Source: Carnimonas bestiolae
GTDB lineage: Bacteria; Pseudomonadota; Gammaproteobacteria; Pseudomonadales; Halomonadaceae
Reading direction: 5' to 3' (one strand)
NCBI RefSeq assembly: GCF_051251125.1
Contig: NZ_JBPCZL010000002.1
Length of the DNA: 64,000 bases
A model generated the notes under the pieces. It saw nothing but the letters and a program-made list of their open reading frames with translations. It made no database searches and was not told where the DNA came from. Positions 30,111 to 39,420 of the stretch are shown one piece after another. Each line of letters starts with the position of its first letter. Position 1 is the first letter of the stretch. A program made the position numbers and the translations under genes.

Positions 30111-31445
30111 ATGACTACCAGCACCATTCTTGAACATCTTCCTCACGGAGAAAAAGTAGGCATCGCGTTTTCCGGCGGTCTCGACACCAGCGCCGCGCTG
30201 CTGTGGATGCGCCAGAAGGGCGCTGTTCCTTATGCGTACACTGCGCACCTGGGCCAGCCAGACGAAGATGATTACGATGCCATTCCCAGGAAAGCATTGG
30301 AGTATGGTGCTGAAAACGCTCGCTTGGTGGATTGCCGAGCCCAGCTCGTACATGAGGGTATCGCTGCACTCCAATGCGGCGCGTTTCACGTGACCACCGC
30401 CGGCGTGCCCTATTTCAACACCACGCCTATCGGTCGCGCGGTCACCGGCACCATGCTGGTAGCGGCGATGAAGGAAGATAACGTCAACATTTGGGGTGAC
30501 GGCAGCACCTATAAAGGAAACGACATCGAACGTTTCTACCGCTACGGACTGATGACCAACCCCGACCTGCGCATTTACAAGCCATGGCTCGACCAGAACT
30601 TCATCGACGAGCTGGGCGGCCGTGCCGAGATGTCGGCATTCATGAACGCCAACGGCTTTGACTATCACATGTCTACCGAGAAGGCATACTCCACTGACTC
30701 CAATATTCTTGGCGCAACGCACGAAGCCAAGGATCTCGAATATCTCGATAGCGGTATCCGCATCGTGCAGCCCATCATGGGCGTGCCCTTCTGGAAGCCA
30801 GAAACCAAGATCACCGCAGAAGAGGTGACGGTGCGCTTTGAGGAAGGTCGGCCGGTAGCACTGAACGGTGTAGAGTTCGCGGATCCGGTAGAGCTGATTC
30901 TTGAAGCCAACCGTATTGGCGGCCGCCATGGTCTGGGCATGTCCGACCAGATCGAGAATCGCATCATTGAGGCCAAAAGCCGCGGCATTTACGAAGCGCC
31001 CGGAATGGCGCTGCTGTTTATCGCTTATGAGCGGTTGCTAACGGCCATTCATAACGAAGATACCATCGAAGAGTACCGCATTAACGGGTTGCGCCTGGGA
31101 CGCTTGCTGTACCAGGGCCGCTGGTTCGACTCTCAGGCACTAATGCTGCGTGAAAGCGCTCAACGCTGGGTTGCCCGCGCCATCACTGGCGAAGTCGTTA
31201 TCGAACTGCGCCGTGGCAATGATTACTCACTGCTCGACACGCGCTCGCCCAACCTAACTTATCAGCCAGAGCGTCTATCGATGGAAAAGGTAGAGTCTAC
31301 CTTTACGCCGCGCGACCGCATCGGCCAGCTGATTATGCGTAACAACGACATTACTGATAGCCGCGAGAAGCTGGGGCTTTATACCCGCACCGGCTTGCTG
31401 AGCAAACCAGACGCCAGCAGCCTACCGAAACTCGAAGAAAAGTAA
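30111..31445 (+). CDS. argG: Argininosuccinate synthase (long type)
   Basis: 444 residues from the ATG at 30111 (MTTSTILEHLPHGEKVGIAFSG split by the family start); the upstream extension of the open frame lacks family sequence. GIAFSGGLDTSAAL is the PP-loop ATP site; the sequence follows the E. coli-type long ArgG (STYKGNDIERFYRYG, EKAYSTDSNILGATHEAKDL). It joins citrulline and aspartate with ATP in the penultimate step of arginine synthesis. Single-gene unit, with a terminator about 60 bases downstream. argC lies 16 kb away, so arginine genes are scattered. Confidence 0.97.
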   Translation: MTTSTILEHLPHGEKVGIAFSGGLDTSAALLWMRQKGAVPYAYTAHLGQPDEDDYDAIPRKALEYGAENARLVDCRAQLVHEGIAALQCGAFHVTTAGVPYFNTTPIGRAVTGTMLVAAMKEDNVNIWGDGSTYKGNDIERFYRYGLMTNPDLRIYKPWLDQNFIDELGGRAEMSAFMNANGFDYHMSTEKAYSTDSNILGATHEAKDLEYLDSGIRIVQPIMGVPFWKPETKITAEEVTVRFEEGRPVALNGVEFADPVELILEANRIGGRHGLGMSDQIENRIIEAKSRGIYEAPGMALLFIAYERLLTAIHNEDTIEEYRINGLRLGRLLYQGRWFDSQALMLRESAQRWVARAITGEVVIELRRGNDYSLLDTRSPNLTYQPERLSMEKVESTFTPRDRIGQLIMRNNDITDSREKLGLYTRTGLLSKPDASSLPKLEEK

Positions 31446-31463
31446 GCCAGGCGGATCAGTAAG

Positions 31464-31524
31464 GGCAGGCCTCTTTTTGAGGCTTGCCTCCGACGTAAAA
31501 AAGCAGCCCGCTGGGCTGCCTTTT
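31464..31524. terminator. argG terminator region (two hairpins)
   Basis: A first imperfect hairpin (GGCAGGCCTC and GAGGCTTGCC around TTTTT) is followed by a second, GCAGCCC-GCT-GGGCTGC at 31503-31519, flanked by an A-run on the left and TTTT on the right. The second is a good bidirectional terminator for argG and for the small gene at 31547 on the other strand. Confidence 0.85.
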
Positions 31525-31546
31525 CTGTTGGCTAACAATATTTTAG

Positions 31547-31759
31547 TTAACGATTGTTGCCTGACTGAGTATCCAATCCACGGTCGTCAACGCCTGTTAG
31601 CGGAGACACGTCATCTTGCTGGATCTGAATTGAAGTCAACTCGCCGTGGCCACCGTGGCCTGGTGCAGTATCAACACTGGGGATGCCGGCATTGGCCTGA
31701 AGGCTGGTAGCACCTAGTGCAATTACGATAGTGGCGAATAGAAGTTTAATGCTTTTCAT
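31547..31759 (-). CDS. Small secreted hypothetical protein
   Basis: 70 residues from the ATG at 31759, which is preceded by an excellent ribosome site (AGGAGG seven bases upstream); the longer open frame to 32071 is not coding-like. A signal peptide (LLFATIVIALGATSLQANA, cleavage before GIPSV) leaves a mature peptide of about 45 residues with a Gly/His patch (PGHGGHGE) and an acidic middle. Exported to the periplasm or beyond. No family recognised; many halophilic gammaproteobacteria have such small exported proteins of unknown role. Confidence 0.7.
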   Translation of the reverse strand: MKSIKLLFATIVIALGATSLQANAGIPSVDTAPGHGGHGELTSIQIQQDDVSPLTGVDDRGLDTQSGNNR

Positions 31760-32168
31760 GGTGATCCTCCTCACACATCGAGCGGTTTGAGCATCGTGTA
31801 TGGGAGCCATTGGATAGGCTGGTGCGCTTTGCTTACCGCTCTTGATTAACGGTATTAATTGTAATCCTGGTAGTGATACTGAAAAACAACCATAAAGATA
31901 CTTCTGTGTTGCCACTTCAGCACCAATTAAGGTCCACGGAGGAGCGTAAAAGAAGAATGGCCGTGATGTTACGGCGCAGGCAAGACCGGAGGATAACGCC
32001 GGCTCTCGCTGGCGCCGGCGAATTTCTATCAGCGCAGTGGACAATACTGCATGAATATCTGCCAGCCCCAACCCTTCGGGCTAGGGGCTAGGGGCTAGGG
32101 GCTAGGGGCTAGGGGCTAGGGGCTAGGGGCTAGGGGCTAGGCAAGATAAACAAGCCATCCGCCTAACG
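31760..32168. other. Intergenic region with heptamer repeat
   Basis: 409 bases between the small secreted protein (leftward start) and the end of the carboxypeptidase gene. It holds the CTAGGGG repeat described separately, and a GC-rich inverted stretch near 32000-32020 (GCCGGC copies). No further gene is supported. Confidence 0.6.
32081..32141. repeat. CTAGGGG heptamer tandem repeat
   Basis: Eight complete copies of CTAGGGG and a partial ninth (CTAGG) without any mismatch. The plus strand has eight runs of four G spaced by CTA, which is a strong G-quadruplex pattern. Just before it AGCCCC and AACCC pair with GGG and AGGGGCT, so the first copies can also fold into a hairpin, read on the minus strand just after the carboxypeptidase gene. 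Confidence 0.95.
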
Positions 32169-33644
32169 TTAGCCGTATCGACTCTCCAAATGGGCGCGGT
32201 AGGCATGGATGTCCAAAGATTTTCCCGTGGCTCGGGTGATCAACTGCTGAGAAGAATAACGACGGCCATGCTGCCAGATATTGGCTCGGTACCAGTCGAA
32301 TAGCTCCGTTAGTTTCCCTGATTCAATCTGCTGCATCATGGTAGGCGTCGAATGACTGGCCGCTTTGAACAACTGTGCTGCATAGATAGCGCCAAGAGAG
32401 TAGGTAGGGAAGTAGCCGAACGCGCCATCAGTCCAATGAATATCCTGCATGCAACCATTGGCGAAATCGCCTCGAGTGTCGATATTGAGATAACGCTGCA
32501 TGCGCTCATCCCAAGCGCCAGGAATATCGTCGACCTCGAGGTCGCCTTCAATCAGTGCCCGCTCAATTTCATAGCGCAGCATGACGTGTGCCGGGTAAGT
32601 GAGTTCGTCGGCATCAACGCGAATTTTGCCCGGCGCCACATGTCGCACTCGCTGGGCCAGCGCTCCAGCACTGAAATCAGTACCGAGGTGAGTATTCACT
32701 AGCGGCGCAATAATCGCCAAGAATGCATCGGTGCGCGCCAGCTGCATTTCGAAACTCAGGCTTTGCGACTCGTGAATGCCCATAGAGCGCGCCAATCCTA
32801 CAGGCTGTCCGGCGAATTGCTTGGGCAGATTCTGCTCATAACGGGTATGGCCGGTTTCGTGGATAACGCTCATCAGCGAAGTAACGAAGTCGTTTTCGTC
32901 GTAGCGCGTAGTGATACGTGAGTCCGTCGGCACGCCGCCAGAAAAGGGATGCACGCTAACATCAAGCCGGCCAGCATCGAAGTCGAACTGCAGCAGCTTC
33001 ATCACGTCCAGCGCTAATGCATGCTGCTGGTGCTGCGGAAACGACTGCTGCAAGTAAGGCAGCGGCGCGCGTTGCTGTTTTTCCAAGGCTCGCTGAATAA
33101 GATCGGGTAGCCAACTGCGCACATCGTCGAAAACGACATCGAGCGTCTCGCTGGTCATCCCGGGCTCAAATTCGTCGAGCATGGCATCGTACCTGGATAC
33201 GCCCTTAAGCTCGGACAAGCGCTCGGCTTTTTCACGAGAAAGCCGTACCACTTCGCGCAGATTATCCTTGAAGCCTTCCCAATCGTTATCACGGCGCTGC
33301 TGGCGCCACGCGACTTCGCAACGGCTTCCCGCGATAGAGAGCGCCTCGTTCAGTTCGGGTGGCAGGGCGGTGGCGTACTCATACTCACGGCGCATTTCAC
33401 GCACGTTCGCCTGCTCAATCTCGCTTAGCGACTCCTGTTCCGCACTATTAAGCCATTCGCTTATTTGCGGCGCCGAGAGCCGGCGCTGAACTTCAAGACC
33501 TAGCTCCGCCATGGCTGCTCCTCGAGCCTCGCTGCCCTTGGCGGACATCATGACGTTCATGTCCCAAGCGCCAATAGAGAGCAGGTGATTAAGACGGGAG
33601 ATGCGATCGAAGGTATCGGTAAGCTGTGAATAAGCCGTGCTCAT
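32169..33644 (-). CDS. Metallocarboxypeptidase, M32 (Taq) family
   Basis: 491 residues from the ATG at 33644 (MSTAYSQLTDTFDRI), with AAGGA upstream. All motifs of the M32 family are seen: HPF (232-234), DSRITTRY (241-248), the zinc motif HETGH (262-266), HESQS (291-295), IRVDADELTYPAH and GCMQDIHWTDGAFGYFPTY. It is a zinc-dependent carboxypeptidase of the cytoplasm that removes C-terminal residues in peptide turnover. Monocistronic as far as can be seen; the repeat at 32081-32141 lies at its 3' side and may serve as its transcript end. Confidence 0.93.
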   Translation of the reverse strand: MSTAYSQLTDTFDRISRLNHLLSIGAWDMNVMMSAKGSEARGAAMAELGLEVQRRLSAPQISEWLNSAEQESLSEIEQANVREMRREYEYATALPPELNEALSIAGSRCEVAWRQQRRDNDWEGFKDNLREVVRLSREKAERLSELKGVSRYDAMLDEFEPGMTSETLDVVFDDVRSWLPDLIQRALEKQQRAPLPYLQQSFPQHQQHALALDVMKLLQFDFDAGRLDVSVHPFSGGVPTDSRITTRYDENDFVTSLMSVIHETGHTRYEQNLPKQFAGQPVGLARSMGIHESQSLSFEMQLARTDAFLAIIAPLVNTHLGTDFSAGALAQRVRHVAPGKIRVDADELTYPAHVMLRYEIERALIEGDLEVDDIPGAWDERMQRYLNIDTRGDFANGCMQDIHWTDGAFGYFPTYSLGAIYAAQLFKAASHSTPTMMQQIESGKLTELFDWYRANIWQHGRRYSSQQLITRATGKSLDIHAYRAHLESRYG

Positions 33645-33851
33645 GGTCGCAGAGTTCCTTGTTATTAGTCGTTGTGCCGAACAGGACGGAAGACGCCCCT
33701 CACCATACTTCAGGTTTAGCCGTGACGTAGCCCCGTCATTACTTAAGCGATCGGAAGCATCGGCCACCAAGTTGGTTTGAGAGCGCGCCTCAGCTTACTG
33801 AATAACGCCGAATATTCGCCATTTGAGCGACGGCTCAAGCGAACGAGAAAC

Positions 33852-33880
33852 GGCCCGGTCCTATGTAAGGAAACCAGGCC
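33852..33880 (-). terminator. Hairpin after the acid phosphatase gene
   Basis: On the minus strand GGCCTGGT and ACCGGGCC pair (one G-T wobble), with further pairing inside, 30 bases after the phosphatase stop. The T-run is weak (GTTTCT). Confidence 0.5.
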
Positions 33881-33909
33881 ATTTACTGATGATATACCGA
33901 CGAAGAAAA

Positions 33910-35181
33910 CTAGCGCTTACGCTGACCTGCATCGTGGGCCGCGATAAGGTCAAGTCGCTGCCACGACGCTCCCGCCTGATCGAGGGGGTAACCCGCGGGC
34001 AACGCGGTGCTAGCCAGCAGTTGGCGGCGCTGTTCAGCGCTTAGATTTGGCAGCGCCGCTTCAAGCAGTACTTCGGCTCCCTTAGGTACGCTGACCGCCT
34101 CATGTTTAGCGCTGTCACGAGGTAGCTGATAGGTAAGGGTATAGCGGTGGAATGCCTTGGCCTGATCACTCGCCCAAGGATCGTCGTTAGTTGCTTGCGT
34201 TGATACACATTGTGCCAGCGACTTGCCGCACCCTTTCTCCAAAACCTCACGGAGCTGGCGTTTGGCTTCATTGAACAAGGTGCGGTACTGCGGATCGTTC
34301 AAGCGCTTGGCAACCGCCATTTCAGCATGCATACGACTGCCGATCACATCGAGCGGATAATGTACGCCGAGGATAACGCGCGAGAAGCCATAGCCATCAC
34401 CACGCGCGACCAGCGCATCGAAACGTTCTGGCACCATCACTGCCAGCAGCAAAGCATCCGTTTGACCACTATTGGTGTGACCGCTCGGGAAAGAGGCTTC
34501 TGACGCGGTATACGGGTGGTCACCTGCGAATATCCAACGATCCGGCACTAACGACACGCGACTATCGCTGACCTGGAAGGGCCGCGGATAGTCGAAGTGT
34601 TTCTTGGCCGTTGATGTGCTCAGCTCCGATGCCTTGATGAGGGCAGCGGTTTTTTTCAAATCACCGCGCTGATACGCCTCAAGGAATACTTTTCCCAGCG
34701 TTGGACCAAATCCATCTGCCATGAAATGGAGATAGGGCAAGTCGAAGGCATCAACCAACGCGCGTTCCTGAGCGCCTTTATTCGCACCGTGGTTGATCTC
34801 GACGGTGCGTTGCATATTGGCGTCGAGCACACTTTTTGGCAGCGAGGAGAAAGCATTGAGAATGCCAATTCCCTGCTGCGTCAGCGCTTTATCCTTGAAG
34901 CGATAGCCACTTTTGCTTATCCACTCGTTGTCGGCAACATCATCCCCTTGCTCGACGTATTCAGCACCGTCGGCGGTGTAAGGGTCAGCATCCTTCTTCA
35001 GCGACGCCTTCATGTCATCGCGCTGCAATTTGAACAATGCCCCGATCGATGCATTGCCGCTGATGTCGTTGATAAAGGGAGGAAAAGAAGGGGAAGGCTG
35101 CGCTGCCACGCCTTGCGATGAGGTAGCAGAGATCATCAGGGCAGTAACTAGCGCAACACGGGATGCAGCAATGGCAACCAT
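33910..35181 (-). CDS. Class A acid phosphatase (PAP2 superfamily), exported
   Basis: 423 residues with a signal peptide (LVTALMISATSSQGVAAQ). The start at 35181 has CGGAG seven bases upstream. The three PAP2 blocks are present: KKHFDYPRP (K-x6-R-P), ASFPSGHTNS (PSGH) and SRVILGVHYPLDV (SR-x5-H-x3-D). Such enzymes hydrolyse phosphomonoesters in the periplasm. The protein is longer than the classical enterobacterial PhoC/PhoN because of an N-terminal extension and a C-terminal region of about 110 residues, with no motif I recognise. Apparently a single-gene unit. Confidence 0.88.
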   Translation of the reverse strand: MVAIAASRVALVTALMISATSSQGVAAQPSPSFPPFINDISGNASIGALFKLQRDDMKASLKKDADPYTADGAEYVEQGDDVADNEWISKSGYRFKDKALTQQGIGILNAFSSLPKSVLDANMQRTVEINHGANKGAQERALVDAFDLPYLHFMADGFGPTLGKVFLEAYQRGDLKKTAALIKASELSTSTAKKHFDYPRPFQVSDSRVSLVPDRWIFAGDHPYTASEASFPSGHTNSGQTDALLLAVMVPERFDALVARGDGYGFSRVILGVHYPLDVIGSRMHAEMAVAKRLNDPQYRTLFNEAKRQLREVLEKGCGKSLAQCVSTQATNDDPWASDQAKAFHRYTLTYQLPRDSAKHEAVSVPKGAEVLLEAALPNLSAEQRRQLLASTALPAGYPLDQAGASWQRLDLIAAHDAGQRKR

Positions 35182-35264
35182 CGATATGCTCCGAACGAAG
35201 GAAATAGGCTAAGACGCCATCCTATGAGTTCGGTGTGACGACAATGTGACGCCCGCAGCGCTGA

Positions 35265-36635
35265 TTACTGCGCGCCGGGGTATCTGATTTTTTCCACATC
35301 TCGCAAGCCGAAGGCGATGCAAAGCGCAGCCACGATAGCCAGGACTCCCAGGTAGTAAAGCGCCGTATGGAAGTTGCCAAAATGGTCAATCGCAGCGCCA
35401 AAGATGAGCGGCGTAATGATTCCCGGCAAATTACTGCATACGTTAAAGATGCCACCCACTGTCCCCAGCAGCTTCGATGGCGTGATATCACTCAGTACCG
35501 TCCACAGCATGTTGGAAAACGCGTTAAAGAAGAACGTGACCGACATTAGCGTAATCAGCAAGATGGGGCTGCTTTCCAGCGAGCCAGCGAAAGCGATCAA
35601 CGAAGAAATCAGCAGCCCGCCCACAATAGGAAGCTTTCTGGCATTCACCAGACTGAAGCCACGCTTGAACAGCAAATCGCTACAGGTTCCCCCCATCACC
35701 ACGCCTGCTGCGGCGCACAGATAGGGGAAGGGGGATAGCATACTGAGCTTGGTAGGCGATACCTCAAGCACCATCTGGATGTAGACCATAAACCAGGTCA
35801 GGAAGAAATACATGATGCTGGAAACGGCAAAAGCGCCTAGTGCTAACAGCCAAAACTTGGTGTGCTTGAAGAAGTGCACGTATTCAGCACGGCTAGGACG
35901 GGAAGTATCCGGCACCACCGACTCGCTGGATTCTCCGGGGCGACGCCGGATGTAATCGAGCTCGGCCTGGTTGGCACGCGGCTGATTGCGCGGCTCGCGA
36001 TAGCGTATCCACCACACCACACCGACCAATATCCCGATACAGCCTGTCACGATGAATACCGACGGCCACCCAAATGGGCCCATCAGCAGCGTTAGAAGCG
36101 GTGTTAGCAGTGCTATGAAGAGATATTGGCCGGCGGAATAAATGCCGATGCCACGCGCACGCTCTTGCGGGGGGAGCCACATGGCGGCAATCTTGGAATG
36201 CGCGGGATAAGTGGCTGCCATGGACAGACCGACCAGCAAACGGCAGGCGAACAGCACGCCAAACGCCAGCGCCACTGATCCTAATAACCCTGGCGTAGCA
36301 AACCCCATGGCAAGCGTTGCAAGACTATAGGCAAGCACCATCAGGGCATAGAATTTTTGCGTTCCGAAGCGATCCAGCAACAGCCCGAAGGGAAAGGTGG
36401 CAGCCACGTAGGTCCATGTGAACGCCGACAGCAACGAGCCCAACTGCACGCCGCTAATGCCGAGATCTTCTCTTAAGAAGGTACCGCTGATCGAAATATT
36501 GGTGCGATCCAGGTAATTGATACCAGTGGCGAAAAAAAGCAGTGCAACAACACCAAAACGCACTCGAGTGGCATTTTTGGGCGCTGTAAACGCTGCAGCA
36601 TCAGCGCGCTCAGCTGGTTTATTACCTGACTGCAT
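35265..36635 (-). CDS. MFS transporter of the anion:cation symporter family
   Basis: 456 residues from the ATG at 36635, with GAGG eight bases upstream (the open frame extends to a TTG at 36653). Twelve membrane helices; LDRTNISISGTFLREDLG and AFTWTYVAATFPFGLLLDRFG are typical of the ACS family, which includes glucarate/galactarate and hexuronate permeases. Proton-coupled uptake of an organic anion such as a sugar acid is likely, but the substrate cannot be read from sequence. No catabolic gene sits next to it. Confidence 0.85.
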   Translation of the reverse strand: MQSGNKPAERADAAAFTAPKNATRVRFGVVALLFFATGINYLDRTNISISGTFLREDLGISGVQLGSLLSAFTWTYVAATFPFGLLLDRFGTQKFYALMVLAYSLATLAMGFATPGLLGSVALAFGVLFACRLLVGLSMAATYPAHSKIAAMWLPPQERARGIGIYSAGQYLFIALLTPLLTLLMGPFGWPSVFIVTGCIGILVGVVWWIRYREPRNQPRANQAELDYIRRRPGESSESVVPDTSRPSRAEYVHFFKHTKFWLLALGAFAVSSIMYFFLTWFMVYIQMVLEVSPTKLSMLSPFPYLCAAAGVVMGGTCSDLLFKRGFSLVNARKLPIVGGLLISSLIAFAGSLESSPILLITLMSVTFFFNAFSNMLWTVLSDITPSKLLGTVGGIFNVCSNLPGIITPLIFGAAIDHFGNFHTALYYLGVLAIVAALCIAFGLRDVEKIRYPGAQ

Positions 36636-36961
36636 GAGACAACCTCTACTCAATCAAACAAAACAATCGACGACGTCGATCTACCACAACCGCTAGCGGC
36701 CACAGCACCTTGCGAACATAGGAAGAATGCAACCGATACCATACTATCGAGCGGATTGCCGATAGCATCCTAACAGTCTACGAGCTTTGTGTCGCACAGG
36801 CTTGTACAACAACTGAAGCTTCTTATTATTATCTACATCCATATGCACACCGACGAGTCGCCAGCGCTGCCCACTTTTCTCGACTACGACTACGTCCCTC
36901 ATGCATTTTGCGGGCTGACCGCTTACCATAGTGACCAAATTTTCCGCATGGATACTCCCAC
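36636..36961. other. Divergent intergenic region, MFS gene and galE
   Basis: 326 bases. A 64-codon minus-strand frame at 36744-36938 has a plausible codon pattern (VVVVEKSGQRWRLVGVHMD) but no good ribosome site and no known family, so it is not called as a gene. Promoters for both flanking genes must lie here; none was identified with confidence. Confidence 0.5.
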
Positions 36962-37981
36962 ATGATTTTGGTCACTGGTGGAGCAGGCTATATCGGCTCC
37001 CATACCGTCCTGGTGCTGCTTGAGGCAGGCTACGACGTCGTTGTCTTCGATAACCTGAGCAATGGGTCAGAAGAAGCGCTTACGCGAGTTGAGCATCTGG
37101 CGGGTAAAAAAGCGCATTTTGAACACGGCGATATTCGCGATCGCGAGCGGCTCGATGAGGTGCTTTCCATCTACCCCGTCACCGCCGCCATCCACTTTGC
37201 CGGATTGAAAGCGGTCGGCGAGAGCATGAAAAAGCCGTTGGAATACTTCGATAACAACGTCAGCGGCAGCGTTCATCTACTCCAGGCGCTGCGCCAGGCC
37301 GGCGTTTTCAACATCGTGTTTAGCTCGTCTGCCACCGTTTACGGCGATCCTGGCACTCCGGTTTTCAACGAGAACATGCCCACCGGCACTCCTTCCAACA
37401 CCTATGGCTACACCAAGCTGGTTGTTGAAGAACTGTTGAAGAAAACCCAGGCGGCCGATCCTCGCTGGCGCGTTGCACTGCTACGCTACTTCAATCCGGT
37501 AGGCGCACATCACAGTGGCACCATCGGAGAAGACCCTGCGGGAATTCCTAATAACCTGCTTCCTTTCATCGCCCAGGTAGCGGTAGGCAAACGCGACCAG
37601 CTGAGCATTTTCGGCGGCGATTATCCGACCGAAGATGGTACCTGCCTACGTGACTACATCCACGTGATGGACCTCGCGGAAGGGCACGTCAGCGCACTGA
37701 AAGCGATTGAGCGCTTCGATCATGGGGGCGTTGGCATCTGGAATCTTGGCGGCGGTAAGGGACATTCAGTGCTGGAGATGGTCGAAGCATTCGAGCAAGC
37801 CAGCGGGCGCTCCGTACCTTACAAGATAGTGGCGCGTCGAGAAGGTGATCTCGCACAGTTTTGGGCTGATCCAGGCAAGGCAAAGCGCGAACTCGACTGG
37901 GAGGTAAAACGCAGCCTTCATGACATGATGGCGGACACCTGGCGCTGGCAGTCGCAAAACCCCAATGGCTACCGTGAATAG
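36962..37981 (+). CDS. galE: UDP-glucose 4-epimerase
   Basis: 339 residues, normal length. GGAGYIGSHTVL binds NAD; HFAGLKAVGES, SSSATVYGDP and YGYTKLVVEELL (Tyr-xxx-Lys) are GalE signatures, as are RYFNPVGAHHSG and CLRDYIHVMDLAEGH. It interconverts UDP-glucose and UDP-galactose in the cytoplasm. Monocistronic, convergent with ugd and sharing a terminator with it. Both supply activated sugars that the capsule locus in this window could use. Confidence 0.96.
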   Translation: MILVTGGAGYIGSHTVLVLLEAGYDVVVFDNLSNGSEEALTRVEHLAGKKAHFEHGDIRDRERLDEVLSIYPVTAAIHFAGLKAVGESMKKPLEYFDNNVSGSVHLLQALRQAGVFNIVFSSSATVYGDPGTPVFNENMPTGTPSNTYGYTKLVVEELLKKTQAADPRWRVALLRYFNPVGAHHSGTIGEDPAGIPNNLLPFIAQVAVGKRDQLSIFGGDYPTEDGTCLRDYIHVMDLAEGHVSALKAIERFDHGGVGIWNLGGGKGHSVLEMVEAFEQASGRSVPYKIVARREGDLAQFWADPGKAKRELDWEVKRSLHDMMADTWRWQSQNPNGYRE

Positions 37982-38021
37982 CGCAACCAGCTGCACAGTG
38001 TGTTCATCGCTCTAAAACGCT

Positions 38022-38054
38022 AAAGGCCCCGATACATATTGCATCGGGGCCTTT
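38022..38054. terminator. Shared terminator between galE and ugd
   Basis: AAAGGCCCCGAT and ATCGGGGCCTTT form a perfect 12-base stem with a 9-base loop; the A and T ends serve as U-tracts in both directions. Confidence 0.9.
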
Positions 38055-38140
38055 GCTTTCCAGCATCTTTCGAGCGCGAAATGCCACCTGCACGTTACCC
38101 GACAGCTTCACGACAACGGGCAGCATTGCTTGCCTTGCTG

Positions 38141-39307
38141 CTAGTCCTGCCCAAACAGGTCGCGGGTATACACCTTGTCGGCAACGTCCGCGATGTCGTC
38201 GGTCAAGCGATTGGACACGATAACGTCGCTGCGCTGCTTGAACTGATCAAGATCACTCAGTACTTCAGAGTTGAAGAACGTGTCTTCCTCAAGCACTGGC
38301 TCATAGACGATGACCTCGACGCCCTTCGCCTTCAGGCGCTTCATGATTCCCTGAATGGCGCTGGCGCGGAAGTTGTCAGAGCCCGATTTCATGATCAGAC
38401 GATGAATACCCACCACCTTGGGATCACGACTCAAAATCGACTGCGAGACAAAATCCTTACGCGTGCGATTCGCTTCGACGATGGCGCCAATCAGATTGTT
38501 AGGAATGTCCTCGTAATTGGCCAGAAGCTGCTTGGTGTCTTTGGGCAGACAATAGCCACCGTAGCCGAAGCTGGGATTACGATAATGATCGCCAATACGA
38601 GGATCAAGGCACACGCCTTCGATAATCTGACGCGCATTCAAGCCGTGTGACTCGGCGTAGGTATCCAGCTCGTTGAAGTAGGCAACCCGCATGGCCAGGT
38701 AGGTGTTGGCAAACAGCTTGATCGCTTCTGCTTCAGTGCTATCGACGAAGAGCGTCGGAATTTCTTTCTTGATCGCACCCTCCTCGAGCAGGGCAGCGAA
38801 TTTTTCTGCACGCTTGGAGCGCTCGCCTACCACAATACGCGAGGGATACAGGTTGTCGTAAAGCGCCTTTCCTTCACGCAAGAATTCAGGAGAAAAAACA
38901 ATATTACTAGAGTTGAAACGCGCGCTGGCATCACGGGTAAATCCAACCGGTACAGTGGACTTGATAATCATCACTGCGTTTGGATTGATGGAGGTAACAT
39001 CAGCGATAACCGCTTCAACAGAGGACGTATCAAAAAAGTTGGCTTTGGGATCGTAATTGGTCGGCGTGGCGATAATGACGAACTCGGCGTCTGCGTAGGC
39101 TTCCTGCTTATCGAGAGTAGCGGTAAAGCTTAGCGTCTTGTGCGCCAAAAACTCTTCTATTTGTGCATCAACGATCGGGCTTTGACGATTATTGAGTAGC
39201 TCAACCTTGTGAGCATCGATATCCAGCGCGACTACATCGTGGTGTTGAGCCAGCAACATTGAGTTTGATAGCCCAACGTAACCGGTACCTGCTACAGCAA
39301 TTTTCAT
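38141..39307 (-). CDS. ugd: UDP-glucose 6-dehydrogenase
   Basis: 388 residues, the short (KfiD/Ugd) type. GTGYVGLSNSMLLA is the NAD-binding loop; STVPVGFTRD, SPEFLREGKALYD and FGYGGYCLPKDT with the catalytic Cys are the family motifs. It oxidises UDP-glucose to UDP-glucuronate with two NAD. This gives the uronic acid donor expected for an acidic capsule and for a polymer that an alginate-lyase-type enzyme could cleave. Convergent with galE. Confidence 0.95.
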   Translation of the reverse strand: MKIAVAGTGYVGLSNSMLLAQHHDVVALDIDAHKVELLNNRQSPIVDAQIEEFLAHKTLSFTATLDKQEAYADAEFVIIATPTNYDPKANFFDTSSVEAVIADVTSINPNAVMIIKSTVPVGFTRDASARFNSSNIVFSPEFLREGKALYDNLYPSRIVVGERSKRAEKFAALLEEGAIKKEIPTLFVDSTEAEAIKLFANTYLAMRVAYFNELDTYAESHGLNARQIIEGVCLDPRIGDHYRNPSFGYGGYCLPKDTKQLLANYEDIPNNLIGAIVEANRTRKDFVSQSILSRDPKVVGIHRLIMKSGSDNFRASAIQGIMKRLKAKGVEVIVYEPVLEEDTFFNSEVLSDLDQFKQRSDVIVSNRLTDDIADVADKVYTRDLFGQD

Positions 39308-39420
39308 CCAGAAATCCTAGTTGATATGTCAAAAGATGCGTTTAACGCAAGAGATAGCCCTCACTAGATATAAGCGAATCTTAATAAATAGAGCCATTCA
39401 TCTTGCTAATATTTGCGAAA

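Noticed and set aside
30063..30929. Long minus-strand open frame inside argG
   Set aside because: It is the antisense shadow of a well-conserved argG; no family, ribosome site or coding character.
32081..32141. CRISPR array or telomere-like end
   Set aside because: Unit of seven bases without spacers; a simple tandem repeat, not CRISPR, and in the interior of a chromosome segment.
36744..36938. 64-codon minus-strand frame upstream of galE
   Set aside because: Some coding flavour, but no family and poor start; mentioned only as part of the intergenic region.
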